Below are positions 31,749 through 40,562 of a DNA stretch of 64,000 nucleotides, in pieces (within the stretch, counting starts at the first letter, position 1; the number at the start of each line of letters is the position of its first letter). The notes below the pieces were generated by a model. It made no database searches and was not told the origin of the DNA. It saw only the letters and a program-made list of their open reading frames with translations. Made by a program: the position numbers and the translations under genes. Origin of the DNA: Schlegelella_A sp038234975 (GTDB lineage: Bacteria; Pseudomonadota; Gammaproteobacteria; Burkholderiales; Burkholderiaceae_C); assembly GCA_038234975.1 (NCBI GenBank), contig JBBSUK010000001.1, forward strand, positions 9,242 to 73,241. The letters are read 5' to 3'.

Positions 31749-33141
31749 GACCGAGGAAACGATCGACCGGCCCGCACCCCGCACTCCCACACCCACGATC
31801 GGCTTCGTCTCACTCGGCTGCCCGAAGGCGCTGACCGACTCCGAGCTCATCCTCACCCGGCTGAGCGCCGAGGGCTACACGACGTCGAAGCGCCTCGAAG
31901 GCGCCGACCTCGTCATCGTCAACACGTGCGGCTTCATCGACGATGCCGTTCACGAGAGCCTCGACGCCATCGGCGAAGCGCTCGCGGTCAACGGCAAGGT
32001 CGTCGTCACCGGCTGTCTCGGCGCCAAGCCGGGGGAGGGCGGCGGCAACCTGGTGATGCAGCGCCATCCCTCGGTGCTCGCGGTGACGGGTCCGCACGCC
32101 ACCGACGAGGTGATGGAGGCCGTGCACACGCACCTGCCGAAGCCGCACGACCCGTTCGTCGACCTCGTCCCGAAGCTTGGCGTGAAGCTGACGCCGAAGC
32201 ACTACGCCTACCTCAAGATCAGCGAGGGCTGCAACCACCGCTGCACCTTCTGCATCATCCCGAGCCTGCGCGGCGATCTCGTGTCGCGGCCGATCGGCGA
32301 CGTGCTCAACGAAGCGCGCGCGCTGTTCGAGTCCGGGGTGAAGGAGCTGCTCGTCATCAGCCAGGACACGAGCGCCTACGGTGTCGACACGAAGTACCGC
32401 ACCGGTTTCTGGGACGGCCGCCCGGTGAAGACGCAGTTCGCGGCGCTGTGCGACCAGCTCGCGGCGATCGCCGCGCCGTTCGGCGCCTGGGTCCGGCTGC
32501 ACTACGTCTACCCGTACCCGCACGTCGACCACGTGCTGCCGCTGATGGCCACCGGCGCGATCCTTCCCTACCTCGACGTCCCGTTCCAGCACGCCCACCC
32601 AGACGTCCTGCGCCGCATGAAGCGGCCCGCCAGCGGCGAGCGCAACCTCGAACGGCTCGCGCGCTGGCGCGAGCTCTGTCCGCCGCTGGTCGTTCGCAGC
32701 ACCTTCATCGCCGGCTTTCCGGGCGAGACCGAGAGCGAGTTCGAGGCCCTGCTCGAGTTCGTCCGCGAAGCGCGCATCGACCGCGCCGGCTGCTTCGCGT
32801 ACTCGCCGGTGGACGGCGCGGTCGCCAACGCGATCCCGGGCATGGTGCCGGCCGAGCTGCGCGAGGAGCGGCGCGCCCGTTTCATGGCCGTCGCGGAGCA
32901 GGTGTCGGTCGACAAGCTGCGCCAGCGCATCGGCGCGACGATGCAGGTGCTCGTCGACAGCGCCTCCGCGCTCGGCCGCAAGGGCGGCTGGGGCCGCACC
33001 TACGCAGACGCACCGGAGATCGATGGCCGGGTCCGCCTGCTGTCGCCGGAGAAGGCGTCCAAGACGATCCGCGCCGGCGAGTTCACGAAGGCGCGCATCG
33101 TCGCCGCCGACGGGCACGACCTCGTGGCCCTGCCGATCTGA
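31747..33141 (+). CDS. rimO: ribosomal protein S12 methylthiotransferase
   Basis: A 464-residue radical-SAM enzyme that methylthiolates an aspartate of ribosomal protein S12. The N-terminal UPF0004 domain has three cluster cysteines (Cys25 in VSLGCPKALTDSE, Cys61 in VNTCGFID, Cys90 in VTGCLG), the radical-SAM domain carries Cys162, Cys166 and Cys169 in GCNHRCTFC, and a TRAM domain lies at the C-terminus. The SLGCPKALTDSE motif separates RimO from MiaB. The start codon lies in a hairpin. It is followed 10 bp later by the cystathionine beta-lyase-type gene. Confidence 0.95.
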   Translation: MTEETIDRPAPRTPTPTIGFVSLGCPKALTDSELILTRLSAEGYTTSKRLEGADLVIVNTCGFIDDAVHESLDAIGEALAVNGKVVVTGCLGAKPGEGGGNLVMQRHPSVLAVTGPHATDEVMEAVHTHLPKPHDPFVDLVPKLGVKLTPKHYAYLKISEGCNHRCTFCIIPSLRGDLVSRPIGDVLNEARALFESGVKELLVISQDTSAYGVDTKYRTGFWDGRPVKTQFAALCDQLAAIAAPFGAWVRLHYVYPYPHVDHVLPLMATGAILPYLDVPFQHAHPDVLRRMKRPASGERNLERLARWRELCPPLVVRSTFIAGFPGETESEFEALLEFVREARIDRAGCFAYSPVDGAVANAIPGMVPAELREERRARFMAVAEQVSVDKLRQRIGATMQVLVDSASALGRKGGWGRTYADAPEIDGRVRLLSPEKASKTIRAGEFTKARIVAADGHDLVALPI

Positions 33142-33151
33142 CGGGTTCGAC

Positions 33152-34345
33152 ATGACCGCTTCCAGCCGCGCCACCTCCACCGATCTCATCCACCATCCGT
33201 ACGAGCCACCGGCGGGCTTCGGCGCGATGCAGCCGCCGGTGCACAAGGCGTCGACCGTGCTGTTCGCGGACGTCGCCGCCATGCGGGCCCGCAACTGGAA
33301 GGAGAAGGCCGGCTACACGTACGGCCTGCACGGCACGCCGACGACGTTCACGCTCGAGGCGCGCATCGCCACGCTCGAAGGCGGAACCGACTGCCTGCTC
33401 GTGCCGAGCGGCCTGGCCGCGATCGTCCTCGTCGACGCGACGTTGCTGAGCGCGGGCGACGAGGTCCTCATCCCCGACAACGTCTACGGACCGAACCGCG
33501 AGTTCGCCCGCCAGGAACTGGCGCACTGGGGCGTGTCGCACCGGCTCTACGACCCGATGGACCCGGCGCAGCTCGCGGCCGCGATCACGACGGCGACGAA
33601 GCTCGTCTGGATCGAGCCGCCGGGCTCGGTGACGATGGAGTTCCCCGACGTGCTCGGCATCGTGCAGGCGGCGCGCAGCACCGGCTCGGCCGTGGTCGCG
33701 CTCGACAACACCTGGGGCGCCGGCCTCGCGTTCGCTCCGTTCGCACTCGGTGCCGATCGCGTGGCTGTCGATGTTTCCGTGCAGGCGCTGACCAAGTACC
33801 CGTCCGGCGGCGGCGACGTGCTCATGGGCTCGGTGACCACCCGCGACGCCGCGCTCCACCAGCGCATCAAGGCGACGCACATGCGCATGGGCTGGGGCGT
33901 CGGCGGCAACGACTGCGAGGGCGTCCTGCGCGCCTTGCCGAGCCTGCCGCTGCGCTACGCGTCGCAGGACGCGACCGGCCGCGCGCTCGCCGCCTGGTGC
34001 GCCGAACGCCCGGAGATCGCCGCGGTGTTGCACCCCGCGCTGCCTTCGTCACCGGGCCACGCGCACTGGGCTTCACTGTGCACGCAGGCCGCGGGTCTTT
34101 TTTCGGTGGTGTTTCGCGACGACATCGCCAGCGAGCGCGTCGATGCCTTTGTCGACTCGCTGAAGCTTTTCGGCATCGGCTATTCGTGGGCCGGTCCGGT
34201 CAGCCTCGCGGTGCCATACGACCTGAAGGCGATTCGCGCCAAGCCGGCGTGGGGCGGCGCGCTCGTCCGCTTCTCGATCGGCCTCGAGGCGGCCGCCGAC
34301 CTGATCGGCGATCTCGATCAGGCGCTCGCTTCGGCGATGGGTTGA
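33152..34345 (+). CDS. metC: cystathionine beta-lyase (Cys/Met metabolism PLP enzyme)
   Basis: A 397-residue PLP-dependent enzyme. It has TYGLHGTPTTFTLEARIATL, the cofactor-contact VPSGLAAI, DNVYGPNREFAR, ALDNTWGAGL and the Schiff-base lysine Lys215 in SVQALTKYPSGGGDVLMGS. This pattern fits cystathionine beta-lyase, which yields homocysteine for methionine synthesis; cystathionine gamma-synthase and related lyases share the fold. Its last 28 bases overlap the convergent P450 gene. rimO lies immediately upstream. Confidence 0.85.
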   Translation: MTASSRATSTDLIHHPYEPPAGFGAMQPPVHKASTVLFADVAAMRARNWKEKAGYTYGLHGTPTTFTLEARIATLEGGTDCLLVPSGLAAIVLVDATLLSAGDEVLIPDNVYGPNREFARQELAHWGVSHRLYDPMDPAQLAAAITTATKLVWIEPPGSVTMEFPDVLGIVQAARSTGSAVVALDNTWGAGLAFAPFALGADRVAVDVSVQALTKYPSGGGDVLMGSVTTRDAALHQRIKATHMRMGWGVGGNDCEGVLRALPSLPLRYASQDATGRALAAWCAERPEIAAVLHPALPSSPGHAHWASLCTQAAGLFSVVFRDDIASERVDAFVDSLKLFGIGYSWAGPVSLAVPYDLKAIRAKPAWGGALVRFSIGLEAAADLIGDLDQALASAMG

Positions 34346-35769
34346 GCGCTGCGCTCGCGGAGTCGCATCGTCAGCGGCTCGGGTGCCATCGTGAATGAGA
34401 GCCGCTCGTCGGGCTCGCCGCCGCCCGCCGTCGTGAGCGATGCGATCTCGAATCCGCCGAGCAGCACCGCGAGCGCCATCTTGATCTCCAGCAGCGCCAG
34501 GTGACGCCCGGGGCAGACGCGCGGCCCGGCGCCGAACGGCATCACCGTGCGGTTGACCGAGAGCGCGCCCGGCGGCGGCGCGACGCCTTCGTCACCGTCG
34601 AGCCAGCGCTGCGGACGAAACGCAGCCGCATCGGCGAAGTGGCGCTCCTCCAGCCCCGGGCTGCGCATCGCCGCCCAGACGATCGTGCCTTTGGGTAGCC
34701 GCACGTCGCCGACGACCGTGTCGCGCAGCGCCTGCAGCGTGATCGACGGCGCAACGGGCTTGAGCCGCATCGTCTCCTGCGCACAGGCGTCGAGCCAGCG
34801 GAGTTGCGCGAAGCGTTCGGGCGTCCAGTCGTCGCGCGCGCCGAGCACGCTGTCGACCTCGGTGCGGGCACGGGCCAGCGCGTCGGGGTGCCGGTGCAGG
34901 AAGTCGATCGCCCAGGCGAGCGTGTGCGCCGTCGTGTCCTCGCCCGCCAGCAGCATCGTCATGACGTTGCCGCTGATGTCCTTGTCGTCGATGCCCGACC
35001 CTTCGTCGTCGGCCGCGACGACCATCGCCTCGAGCAGGTTGTGCGGGCGCTCGCGGCGCGACGGATCGTCGGCGAGCCGCTGCCGCGCCGTCGCGACAAA
35101 CTCGGCGATCGCGGTGTTGACGGCGACGACGCTGCGCTCGACCGCGCGGTCGGCAGCCGACCTCCACCACCGCCACGTCGGCAAGGGCGACAGCAGGCGG
35201 CGAAACAACGCCGGGAAGATGGTGTCGAGGTGACGCTGGATGACGTCGTCGTCGGAGCTCAGCGTGTCGATGTCGGCGCCGAAGGCCAGGCCCGAGATGG
35301 CGTCGACGGTGAAGCGCATCAGGTCGGGCTGCAGGTCGATGTCACGGCCAGCCCGGGCGGCGTCGCGCCAGCGACGGTCGAGCCGGCCGGCGACGACGAC
35401 GAGCTTGGGGAAGTAGGCGCGCAGGTGGCGCGGGTCGAAGCCGGCCATCACCATCTTGCGCTGCCGCTTCCATGCCTCGCCCTCGGCCCCGAAGACGCCA
35501 GCGACCAGGCCGAGCTCGCGGCTGATCGACGCCAGCCGCGGCGTTCGGCGGAAGCCCTCGGGCCGATCGCGCAGGATGGCCTGCATCGCGTCGGCCTCGG
35601 CGAACACGACCAGCCGCGTGCGCCCCATGCGGAACGCGAACACCGAGCCGAACTCGCGAGCCCAGCGCTCGACCTGGGCGTGGAAGTGCGGCTTGTCGAT
35701 CTGCGGCAGGATGCCGAGCAGCGGCACGCCGCGCGGTCCGGGAAGGGTGTCGGGCTCGCGTGTCGTCAT
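34318..35769 (-). CDS. cytochrome P450
   Basis: A 483-residue soluble P450. Landmarks are the I-helix oxygen-activation motif LLAGEDTTAHTLAWA, the K-helix ExxR in ACAQETMRLKPVAP, the PERF-like region AAFRPQRWLDGDEG and the haem-binding loop FGAGPRVCPGRHLA with Cys419. No reductase or ferredoxin domain is fused, and none lies next to it, so it must borrow electron partners. The substrate is unknown; length and motifs are nearer to fatty-acid or xenobiotic P450s of the CYP4/CYP102-like branch than to the short P450cam-type. It is convergent with metC and followed by smpB. Confidence 0.9.
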   Translation of the reverse strand: MTTREPDTLPGPRGVPLLGILPQIDKPHFHAQVERWAREFGSVFAFRMGRTRLVVFAEADAMQAILRDRPEGFRRTPRLASISRELGLVAGVFGAEGEAWKRQRKMVMAGFDPRHLRAYFPKLVVVAGRLDRRWRDAARAGRDIDLQPDLMRFTVDAISGLAFGADIDTLSSDDDVIQRHLDTIFPALFRRLLSPLPTWRWWRSAADRAVERSVVAVNTAIAEFVATARQRLADDPSRRERPHNLLEAMVVAADDEGSGIDDKDISGNVMTMLLAGEDTTAHTLAWAIDFLHRHPDALARARTEVDSVLGARDDWTPERFAQLRWLDACAQETMRLKPVAPSITLQALRDTVVGDVRLPKGTIVWAAMRSPGLEERHFADAAAFRPQRWLDGDEGVAPPPGALSVNRTVMPFGAGPRVCPGRHLALLEIKMALAVLLGGFEIASLTTAGGGEPDERLSFTMAPEPLTMRLRERSAQPIAEASA

Positions 35770-35782
35770 GTTCGGACGGCCT

Positions 35783-36250
35783 TCAGGGCGCTGGGCGCGG
35801 CGCGCGCCCCTTGTGCCGCATCATGCGGCCCTTCTCGCGCTCCCAGTCGCGCTTCTTCTCGGTCTCGCGCTTGTCGTGCTCGGCCTTGCCCTTGGCCAGC
35901 GCGATCTCGGCCTTCACCAACCCGCCTTTGTAGTGCAGGTCGAGCGGCACGAGCGTGTAGCCCTTCTGCTCGACCTTGCCGATGAGGCGACGAATCTCGG
36001 CCTTCTTCATCAGCAGCTTCTTCGTCCGGTCGGCCTCGGGCCGAACGTGGGTCGAGGCGCTTCGCAGCGCGTCGATCCGGCAACCGATCAGGTAGAGCTC
36101 ACCGGCGCGGATGACGACGTAGCCATCGGTCAGCTGGACCTGCCCGGCGCGAATCGCCTTGATCTCCCAGCCCTCGAGGACCACGCCGGCCTCGTGTCGC
36201 TCGTCGATGTGGTAGTCGAAACGGGCGCGGCGGTTCTCGGCGATCGACAT
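35783..36250 (-). CDS. smpB: SsrA-binding protein
   Basis: A 155-residue SmpB, the tmRNA partner in ribosome rescue. It has NRRARFDYHIDERHEAGVVL, GWEIKAIRAGQVQLTDGYV, RTKKLLMKKAEIRRL and the lysine-rich C-terminal tail KRETEKKRDWEREKGRMMR that mimics mRNA in the decoding centre. The family length is typical. It is divergent from ratA, the standard arrangement in beta- and gammaproteobacteria. The tmRNA gene is not in the window. Confidence 0.96.
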   Translation of the reverse strand: MSIAENRRARFDYHIDERHEAGVVLEGWEIKAIRAGQVQLTDGYVVIRAGELYLIGCRIDALRSASTHVRPEADRTKKLLMKKAEIRRLIGKVEQKGYTLVPLDLHYKGGLVKAEIALAKGKAEHDKRETEKKRDWEREKGRMMRHKGRAPRPAP

Positions 36251-36299
36251 GTGGGCGTGGGCGGGACGGGAGGTGAAAGGACGCGGCGGCGTCGATTCC

Positions 36300-36318
36300 T
36301 AGAATGGGCTCGATTCTA
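36300..36318. promoter_or_regulatory. symmetric -10 elements between ratA and smpB
   Basis: TAGAAT at 36300-36305 and ATTCTA at 36313-36318 are reverse complements separated by seven bases. Each reads as a -10 hexamer (five of six consensus matches), one for ratA rightward and one for smpB leftward. The right element ends on the first base of the ratA start codon. Confidence 0.45.
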
Positions 36319-36782
36319 TGAAGCAGGTCGACAAGTCGGTATTGCTCTGGTACTCGTCGCACGAGATCTACTCGCTCGTCGTCGACGTGGAGTCGTACCC
36401 GCAGTTTCTCCCATGGTGCGCGAAGGCGGAGGTGCTCACGCGCGACGAGAGCGGCCTGACGGCACGGCTGCACCTCGCCTACGGTGGCCTGCGCCACACC
36501 TTCACCACGCGCAACGTCCACGTGCCCGACACGTCGGTGCACATCGGCCTGGTCGACGGCCCGTTCTCCACCCTCGACGGTCAGTGGGAGTTCGGCCCGA
36601 TCGCCGTTCCCGGTGCGGACGCGGGCGCGGCGCCGACTGCGTGCCGGATCGGCTTCGAGCTGCGCTACGGGTTTGCCAACGCCGTGCTCGAGGCGGCGAT
36701 CAGCCCCGTCTTCGACCACATCGCCGACACCTTCGTCGATGCGTTCGTGCGCAGGGCCGAGCAGGTGCATGGGCCGCGCTGA
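36318..36782 (+). CDS. ratA: RatA-type START-domain protein
   Basis: A 154-residue START/coenzyme-Q-binding (COQ10-like) protein. It opens with VDKSVLLWYSSHEIYSLVVD, followed by FLPWCAKAEVLTRD, LRHTFTTRNV and the amphipathic C-terminal helix FDHIADTFVDAFVRRAEQV. E. coli RatA was described as a toxin that blocks ribosome subunit association, while mitochondrial homologues chaperone ubiquinone, so the true role is debated. It is divergent from smpB and overlaps rnfH by 14 bases. Confidence 0.9.
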   Translation: MKQVDKSVLLWYSSHEIYSLVVDVESYPQFLPWCAKAEVLTRDESGLTARLHLAYGGLRHTFTTRNVHVPDTSVHIGLVDGPFSTLDGQWEFGPIAVPGADAGAAPTACRIGFELRYGFANAVLEAAISPVFDHIADTFVDAFVRRAEQVHGPR

Positions 36783-37149
36783 GGAATCGACGATCCGGGT
36801 CGCTGTCGCGTGCTCGCCGCGAGAGGGCGAGGCCAGCGAGGTCGCGGCCGAACTGCCCGCTGCCTCGACCGTCGCCGACGCGATCCGGGCGAGCGGCGTC
36901 GTCGATCTGCAGCTCGGCGGCGCGTTCCCGGCCGACGAGGCGATCGGCGTCTGGGGCAAGGCGGCGACGGTCGACACGCCGCTCGTCGACGGTGACCGCG
37001 TCGAGTTGTATCGGCCGCTGGCGGTCGATCCGAAGGAAGCGCGGCGTCTGCGGGCGACGGCGGGAAAGCGTGCCGCTCGGGGAGCGCGGAGGCGGCGCCG
37101 CGCCGACATTACTTGCAGTCGGCGGCGATCACGTCACCCGTTCGCTTGA
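36769..37149 (+). CDS. rnfH: RnfH family protein
   Basis: A 126-residue ubiquitin-like beta-grasp protein of the RnfH family: IRVAVACSPREGEASEVAAE, ADEAIGVWGKAATVDTPL and the signature DRVELYRPLAVDPKEARR. The function is not settled despite the name. The last 25 residues are very basic and arise where the frame runs into the convergent DUF4124 gene (41-base overlap), so the functional protein may effectively end around the Arg-rich segment. It overlaps ratA at its start, the usual ratA-rnfH arrangement. Confidence 0.87.
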   Translation: MGRAEESTIRVAVACSPREGEASEVAAELPAASTVADAIRASGVVDLQLGGAFPADEAIGVWGKAATVDTPLVDGDRVELYRPLAVDPKEARRLRATAGKRAARGARRRRRADITCSRRRSRHPFA

Positions 37150-37645
37150 CCTCGGCGGCGCGCTGCTGGTCGTCGAGGAATTCGCGCTCGCCCTTCTCGT
37201 TGACCCGGGCGATCCGCTGCCCGCTGTCGAATGTGCGCTTGTTGTCGCGCGCCCGCTTGCAGTTCTCCGCCTTGGACGCGGCGACCTTCTCCTGCTCGGC
37301 CTTGACCTTGGCCGCCTGCTCGGCCTCGGCCTTCTTCAGGCGCGCTTCGAGTTCCGGGTCGACCGTTTTCGGTGCGAGCGCGCCGGACGCCGACGGCGAC
37401 ACCCCGCTTGCAATCGACGCGGCCGGCAGCGGCGCAGTGGTCGTGCGCGCCGCGACGCTGCTGCGCGACCCGGGGCGGAAGAGGATGTCGGTTTCAGGCG
37501 TGCCCAGCGGCGGCGGCAGATCGCTGTACTGGACGCGCCCGGTCTTGTCCTTCCACTTCCACTGTGCGTCGGCGGATGTCGCGAAGGCGCCGAGGAGGGC
37601 GCACACAAGCACAGCGATCAGGCGATGGGCACTCGGTTTCGACAT
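37109..37645 (-). CDS. DUF4124 domain exported protein
   Basis: A 178-residue periplasmic protein. A signal peptide (about 1-27, ending SADAQWKW) is followed directly by a DUF4124 domain, WKWKDKTGRVQYSDLPPP, which is short and typical of betaproteobacterial envelope proteins. The rest is a Pro/Ala/Ser linker and a Lys/Ala/Glu-rich helical region (ELEARLKKAEAEQAAKVKAE) that may form a coiled coil. Its function is unknown. The start is the ATG at 37645. It is divergent from guaB and convergent with rnfH. Confidence 0.83.
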   Translation of the reverse strand: MSKPSAHRLIAVLVCALLGAFATSADAQWKWKDKTGRVQYSDLPPPLGTPETDILFRPGSRSSVAARTTTAPLPAASIASGVSPSASGALAPKTVDPELEARLKKAEAEQAAKVKAEQEKVAASKAENCKRARDNKRTFDSGQRIARVNEKGEREFLDDQQRAAEVKRTGDVIAADCK

Positions 37646-37746
37646 GGGCGTCGGATGCGCAGAGGAAGTCGCGGCGAGTGTAGCGGCGCGCCTCCGGACG
37701 GCTGCTCGCGAGGGGCACGGAACCGGGAGTTTGTGGCACCCCTCCG

Positions 37747-37752
37747 TATAAT
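37747..37752 (+). promoter_or_regulatory. -10 element upstream of guaB
   Basis: A consensus TATAAT, 25 bases before the guaB ATG. The -35 region 17 bases upstream is poorly matched. It is the best -10 hexamer in this part of the window. Confidence 0.55.
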
Positions 37753-37777
37753 TCTCTTTTGTGTCCGGAGCATTCCC

Positions 37778-39256
37778 ATGCGCCTTCTGGGCAAAGCGCT
37801 GACGTTCGACGACGTCCTGCTGGTACCCGCGTTCTCCTCGGTCCTTCCGCGCGACACCAGCCTGGCCACGTCGCTGTCGAGAAACATCCGCCTGAACCTG
37901 CCGCTGGTCTCTGCGGCCATGGACACCGTCACCGAAGCCCGCCTGGCGATCGCGCTGGCGCAGGAAGGCGGCATCGGCATCGTCCACAAGAACCTGACCG
38001 CCAGTCAGCAGGCGGCGGAGGTGGCGAAAGTCAAGCGCTACGAATCCGGCGTGCTGCGCGACCCGTTCACCGTATCTCCCGACATGACGGTGCGCGACGT
38101 GATCGAGCTGTCGAAATCGCGCGGCGTCTCGGGCTTTCCGGTTGTCGAGGGCCAGAAGGTCGTCGGCATCGTCACCAACCGCGACCTGCGCTTCGAGGAT
38201 CGCCTCGACCTGCCGGTGCGCGAGATCATGACCCCGCGCGACAAGCTCGCCACGGTGCGCGAAGGCGCCTCGCTCGCCGAGGGCAAGGCGCTCATGCACC
38301 GCATGAAGCTCGAGCGCGTCGTCGTCGTCAACGACGCCTTCGAGCTGCGCGGCCTGATGACCGTCAAGGACATCACCAAGCAGACCACCTTCCCCAGCGC
38401 GGCCCGCGACGCCCAGGGCAAGCTGCGCGTCGGCGCCGCGATCGGCGTCGGCGAGGGCACCGAGGAGCGCGCCGAGCTGCTGGTGCGCGCCGGCGTCGAC
38501 GCGATCGTCGTCGACACCTCGCACGGCCACAGCGCCGGCGTCGTCGAGCGCGTGCGATGGGTCAAGCGCAACTTCCCCGATGTCGATGTCATCGCCGGCA
38601 ACGTCGCCACCGCGTCGGCGGCGCTCGCGCACGTCGAGGCCGGCGCCAACGCGGTCAAGATCGGCATCGGCCCGGGCACCATCTGCACCACCCGCATCGT
38701 CACCGGCGTCGGCGTGCCCCAGATCATGGCGATCGACTCCGTCGCCAGGGCGATCGCCGGCAGCGGCGTGCCGCTGATCGCCGACGGCGGCGTGCGCTAT
38801 TCGGGCGACCTCGCCAAGGCGATCGCCGCGGGCGCCGACACGGTGATGATGGGCGGCGCCTTCGCCGGCACCGAGGAGGCGCCGGGCGAGGTCATCCTCT
38901 ACCAGGGCCGCACCTACAAGAGCTACCGCGGCATGGGCTCGATCGGCGCGATGCAGCAGGGCTCGGCCGACCGCTACTTCCAGGATGGCGACGCGAGCAC
39001 CGCGGGCGGCGAGGGCAGCTCCAAGCTGGTTCCCGAAGGCATCGAGGGCCAGGTGCCCTACAAGGGGTCGGTGGTCGGCGTCGTCTTCCAGATGGCCGGT
39101 GGCCTGCGCGCGTCGATGCACTACTGCGGCTGCGCCTCGATCGCCGAGATGAAGGAAAAGGCCGAGTTCGTCGAGATCACGGCGGCGGGCATCCGCGAGA
39201 GCCACGTCCACGACGTGCAGATCACCAAGGAAGCCCCGAACTACCGCGCCGAGTGA
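37778..39256 (+). CDS. guaB: inosine-5'-monophosphate dehydrogenase
   Basis: A 492-residue IMP dehydrogenase, which makes XMP, the committed step of GMP synthesis. It has the TIM-barrel start ALTFDDVLLVPAFSSVLPRD, a CBS pair (about 95-205), catalytic Cys303 in IGIGPGTICTTRIVTG, ADGGVRYSGDLAKA for phosphate binding and the flap region SYRGMGSIGAMQ. The length equals the E. coli enzyme. It is followed eight bases later by an MFS gene and then by guaA. Confidence 0.97.
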   Translation: MRLLGKALTFDDVLLVPAFSSVLPRDTSLATSLSRNIRLNLPLVSAAMDTVTEARLAIALAQEGGIGIVHKNLTASQQAAEVAKVKRYESGVLRDPFTVSPDMTVRDVIELSKSRGVSGFPVVEGQKVVGIVTNRDLRFEDRLDLPVREIMTPRDKLATVREGASLAEGKALMHRMKLERVVVVNDAFELRGLMTVKDITKQTTFPSAARDAQGKLRVGAAIGVGEGTEERAELLVRAGVDAIVVDTSHGHSAGVVERVRWVKRNFPDVDVIAGNVATASAALAHVEAGANAVKIGIGPGTICTTRIVTGVGVPQIMAIDSVARAIAGSGVPLIADGGVRYSGDLAKAIAAGADTVMMGGAFAGTEEAPGEVILYQGRTYKSYRGMGSIGAMQQGSADRYFQDGDASTAGGEGSSKLVPEGIEGQVPYKGSVVGVVFQMAGGLRASMHYCGCASIAEMKEKAEFVEITAAGIRESHVHDVQITKEAPNYRAE

Positions 39257-39263
39257 CCGACCT

Positions 39264-40535
39264 TTGAGCGCAGCGCCACCTCAGCCAACCGCTGTCCGCC
39301 GCTCGGCGGCGATGCCGTTCATCATGATCACGGTGCTGATCGACATGATGGCGATCGGCCTCATCGTGCCGGTGCTGCCGGGTCTGGTTGGGAGCTTCAC
39401 GGCGTCGCAGACCGAGCAGGCGTGGTGGTACGGCGCGGTGACGCTGTCGTTCAGCTTCGCGAACTTCGTGTCGTCGCCGGTGATCGGCGCGCTGTCCGAC
39501 CGCCATGGGCGCCGCCCGGTGCTGCTGGTCGGCTTCTGCGCACTCGGCCTGAGCTTCTTCACGACTGCGCTGGCGACGGCACTGTGGGTGCTGATCGTCG
39601 TGCGCCTGTTCAGCGGTGCGATGCAGTCGAACATCTCCGTGGCCAACGCCTATGTCGCCGACATCACCGCGAAGGAGGATCGCGCCAGGCGCTTCGGCCA
39701 GCTCGGCGCGATGTTCGGCATCGGTTTCATCCTCGGCCCGGTCATCGGCGGCCTCCTCGGCGCGCGCGACCTGCACCTGCCGTTCTACGTCGCCGGGGGC
39801 CTGGCGATGGTCAACCTGGTGTACGGGTGGTTCGTGCTGCCCGAGTCGCTTCCTGTCGAACGCCGGCGACCGGTCGACTGGGCAACGGCCCTGAACCCCG
39901 TGAGATCGCTCGCCTCGCTCGGCCGCCTGCACGGCATCGGTCCGCTGCTCGCGGTGATCGCCCTCGCGGCGCTTTCGCAGTTCGTGCTTTACACGAGCTG
40001 GGTGCTGTACACGACCTTCAAGTTCGGATGGGGGCCGTTGGAGAACGGCTGGTCGCTGTTCGCCGTGGGTTCGATGTCGGCTCTGGTGCAGGGCGTGCTG
40101 CTCGGGCGCCTGCTCAAGCGCTGGCGGCCGCAGCGCCTCGCGATCGTCGGCCTGGTGTCCTCCACGCTGGCCTATCTCGGCTGGGCGCTCGCGACCGAAG
40201 GCTGGATGATCTTCGCCGTCATCGGTTGCAACGTGCTCGGCTTCACGGTCGCCGCATCGCTGCAGAGCATCGTCTCCGGCGCCGCCGACGAGCAGGCGCA
40301 GGGCAAGACGATGGGTGCGGTGTCGGGGCTGCAGAGCCTGATGGCGGTGCTCGGACCGGTGTTCGCCGTCCCGCTGCTCGGCATCGTGTCGCATCTGCCC
40401 AAGGGCGACTGGCGGATCGGCATGCCCTTCTTCTTCTGCGCGCTGCTGCAAGGCGCGGCGCTGGTCGTGGCGATCGTCCACTTCAGGAAGCCCCAGTCAC
40501 GCGTCGAGCTCGCCCCGACGCCCGACGCCGCCTGA
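39264..40535 (+). CDS. MFS efflux transporter (TetA-like)
   Basis: A 423-residue 12-helix MFS protein. It has the motif SPVIGALSDRHGRRPVLL between helices 2 and 3 and RLFSGAMQSNISVANAYVAD in helix 4 to 5, with the drug:H+ antiporter motif C-like segment GAMFGIGFILGPVIGGLLG. These fit the TCR/Tet branch of drug exporters. The TTG at 39264 is the first start after guaB; an ATG at 39312 begins just before helix 1 and is also plausible. The gene sits between guaB and guaA on the same strand, hinting at cotranscription; the substrate is not known. Confidence 0.85.
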   Translation: MSAAPPQPTAVRRSAAMPFIMITVLIDMMAIGLIVPVLPGLVGSFTASQTEQAWWYGAVTLSFSFANFVSSPVIGALSDRHGRRPVLLVGFCALGLSFFTTALATALWVLIVVRLFSGAMQSNISVANAYVADITAKEDRARRFGQLGAMFGIGFILGPVIGGLLGARDLHLPFYVAGGLAMVNLVYGWFVLPESLPVERRRPVDWATALNPVRSLASLGRLHGIGPLLAVIALAALSQFVLYTSWVLYTTFKFGWGPLENGWSLFAVGSMSALVQGVLLGRLLKRWRPQRLAIVGLVSSTLAYLGWALATEGWMIFAVIGCNVLGFTVAASLQSIVSGAADEQAQGKTMGAVSGLQSLMAVLGPVFAVPLLGIVSHLPKGDWRIGMPFFFCALLQGAALVVAIVHFRKPQSRVELAPTPDAA

Positions 40536-40562
40536 CCGCCGCGCAGCCGCTGCCACACCCCC

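Noticed and set aside
37731..37752. Sigma-54 type promoter before guaB (TGGCAC at 37734)
   Set aside because: The TGGCAC is not followed by TTGC at the required spacing; TATAAT supports a sigma-70 promoter.
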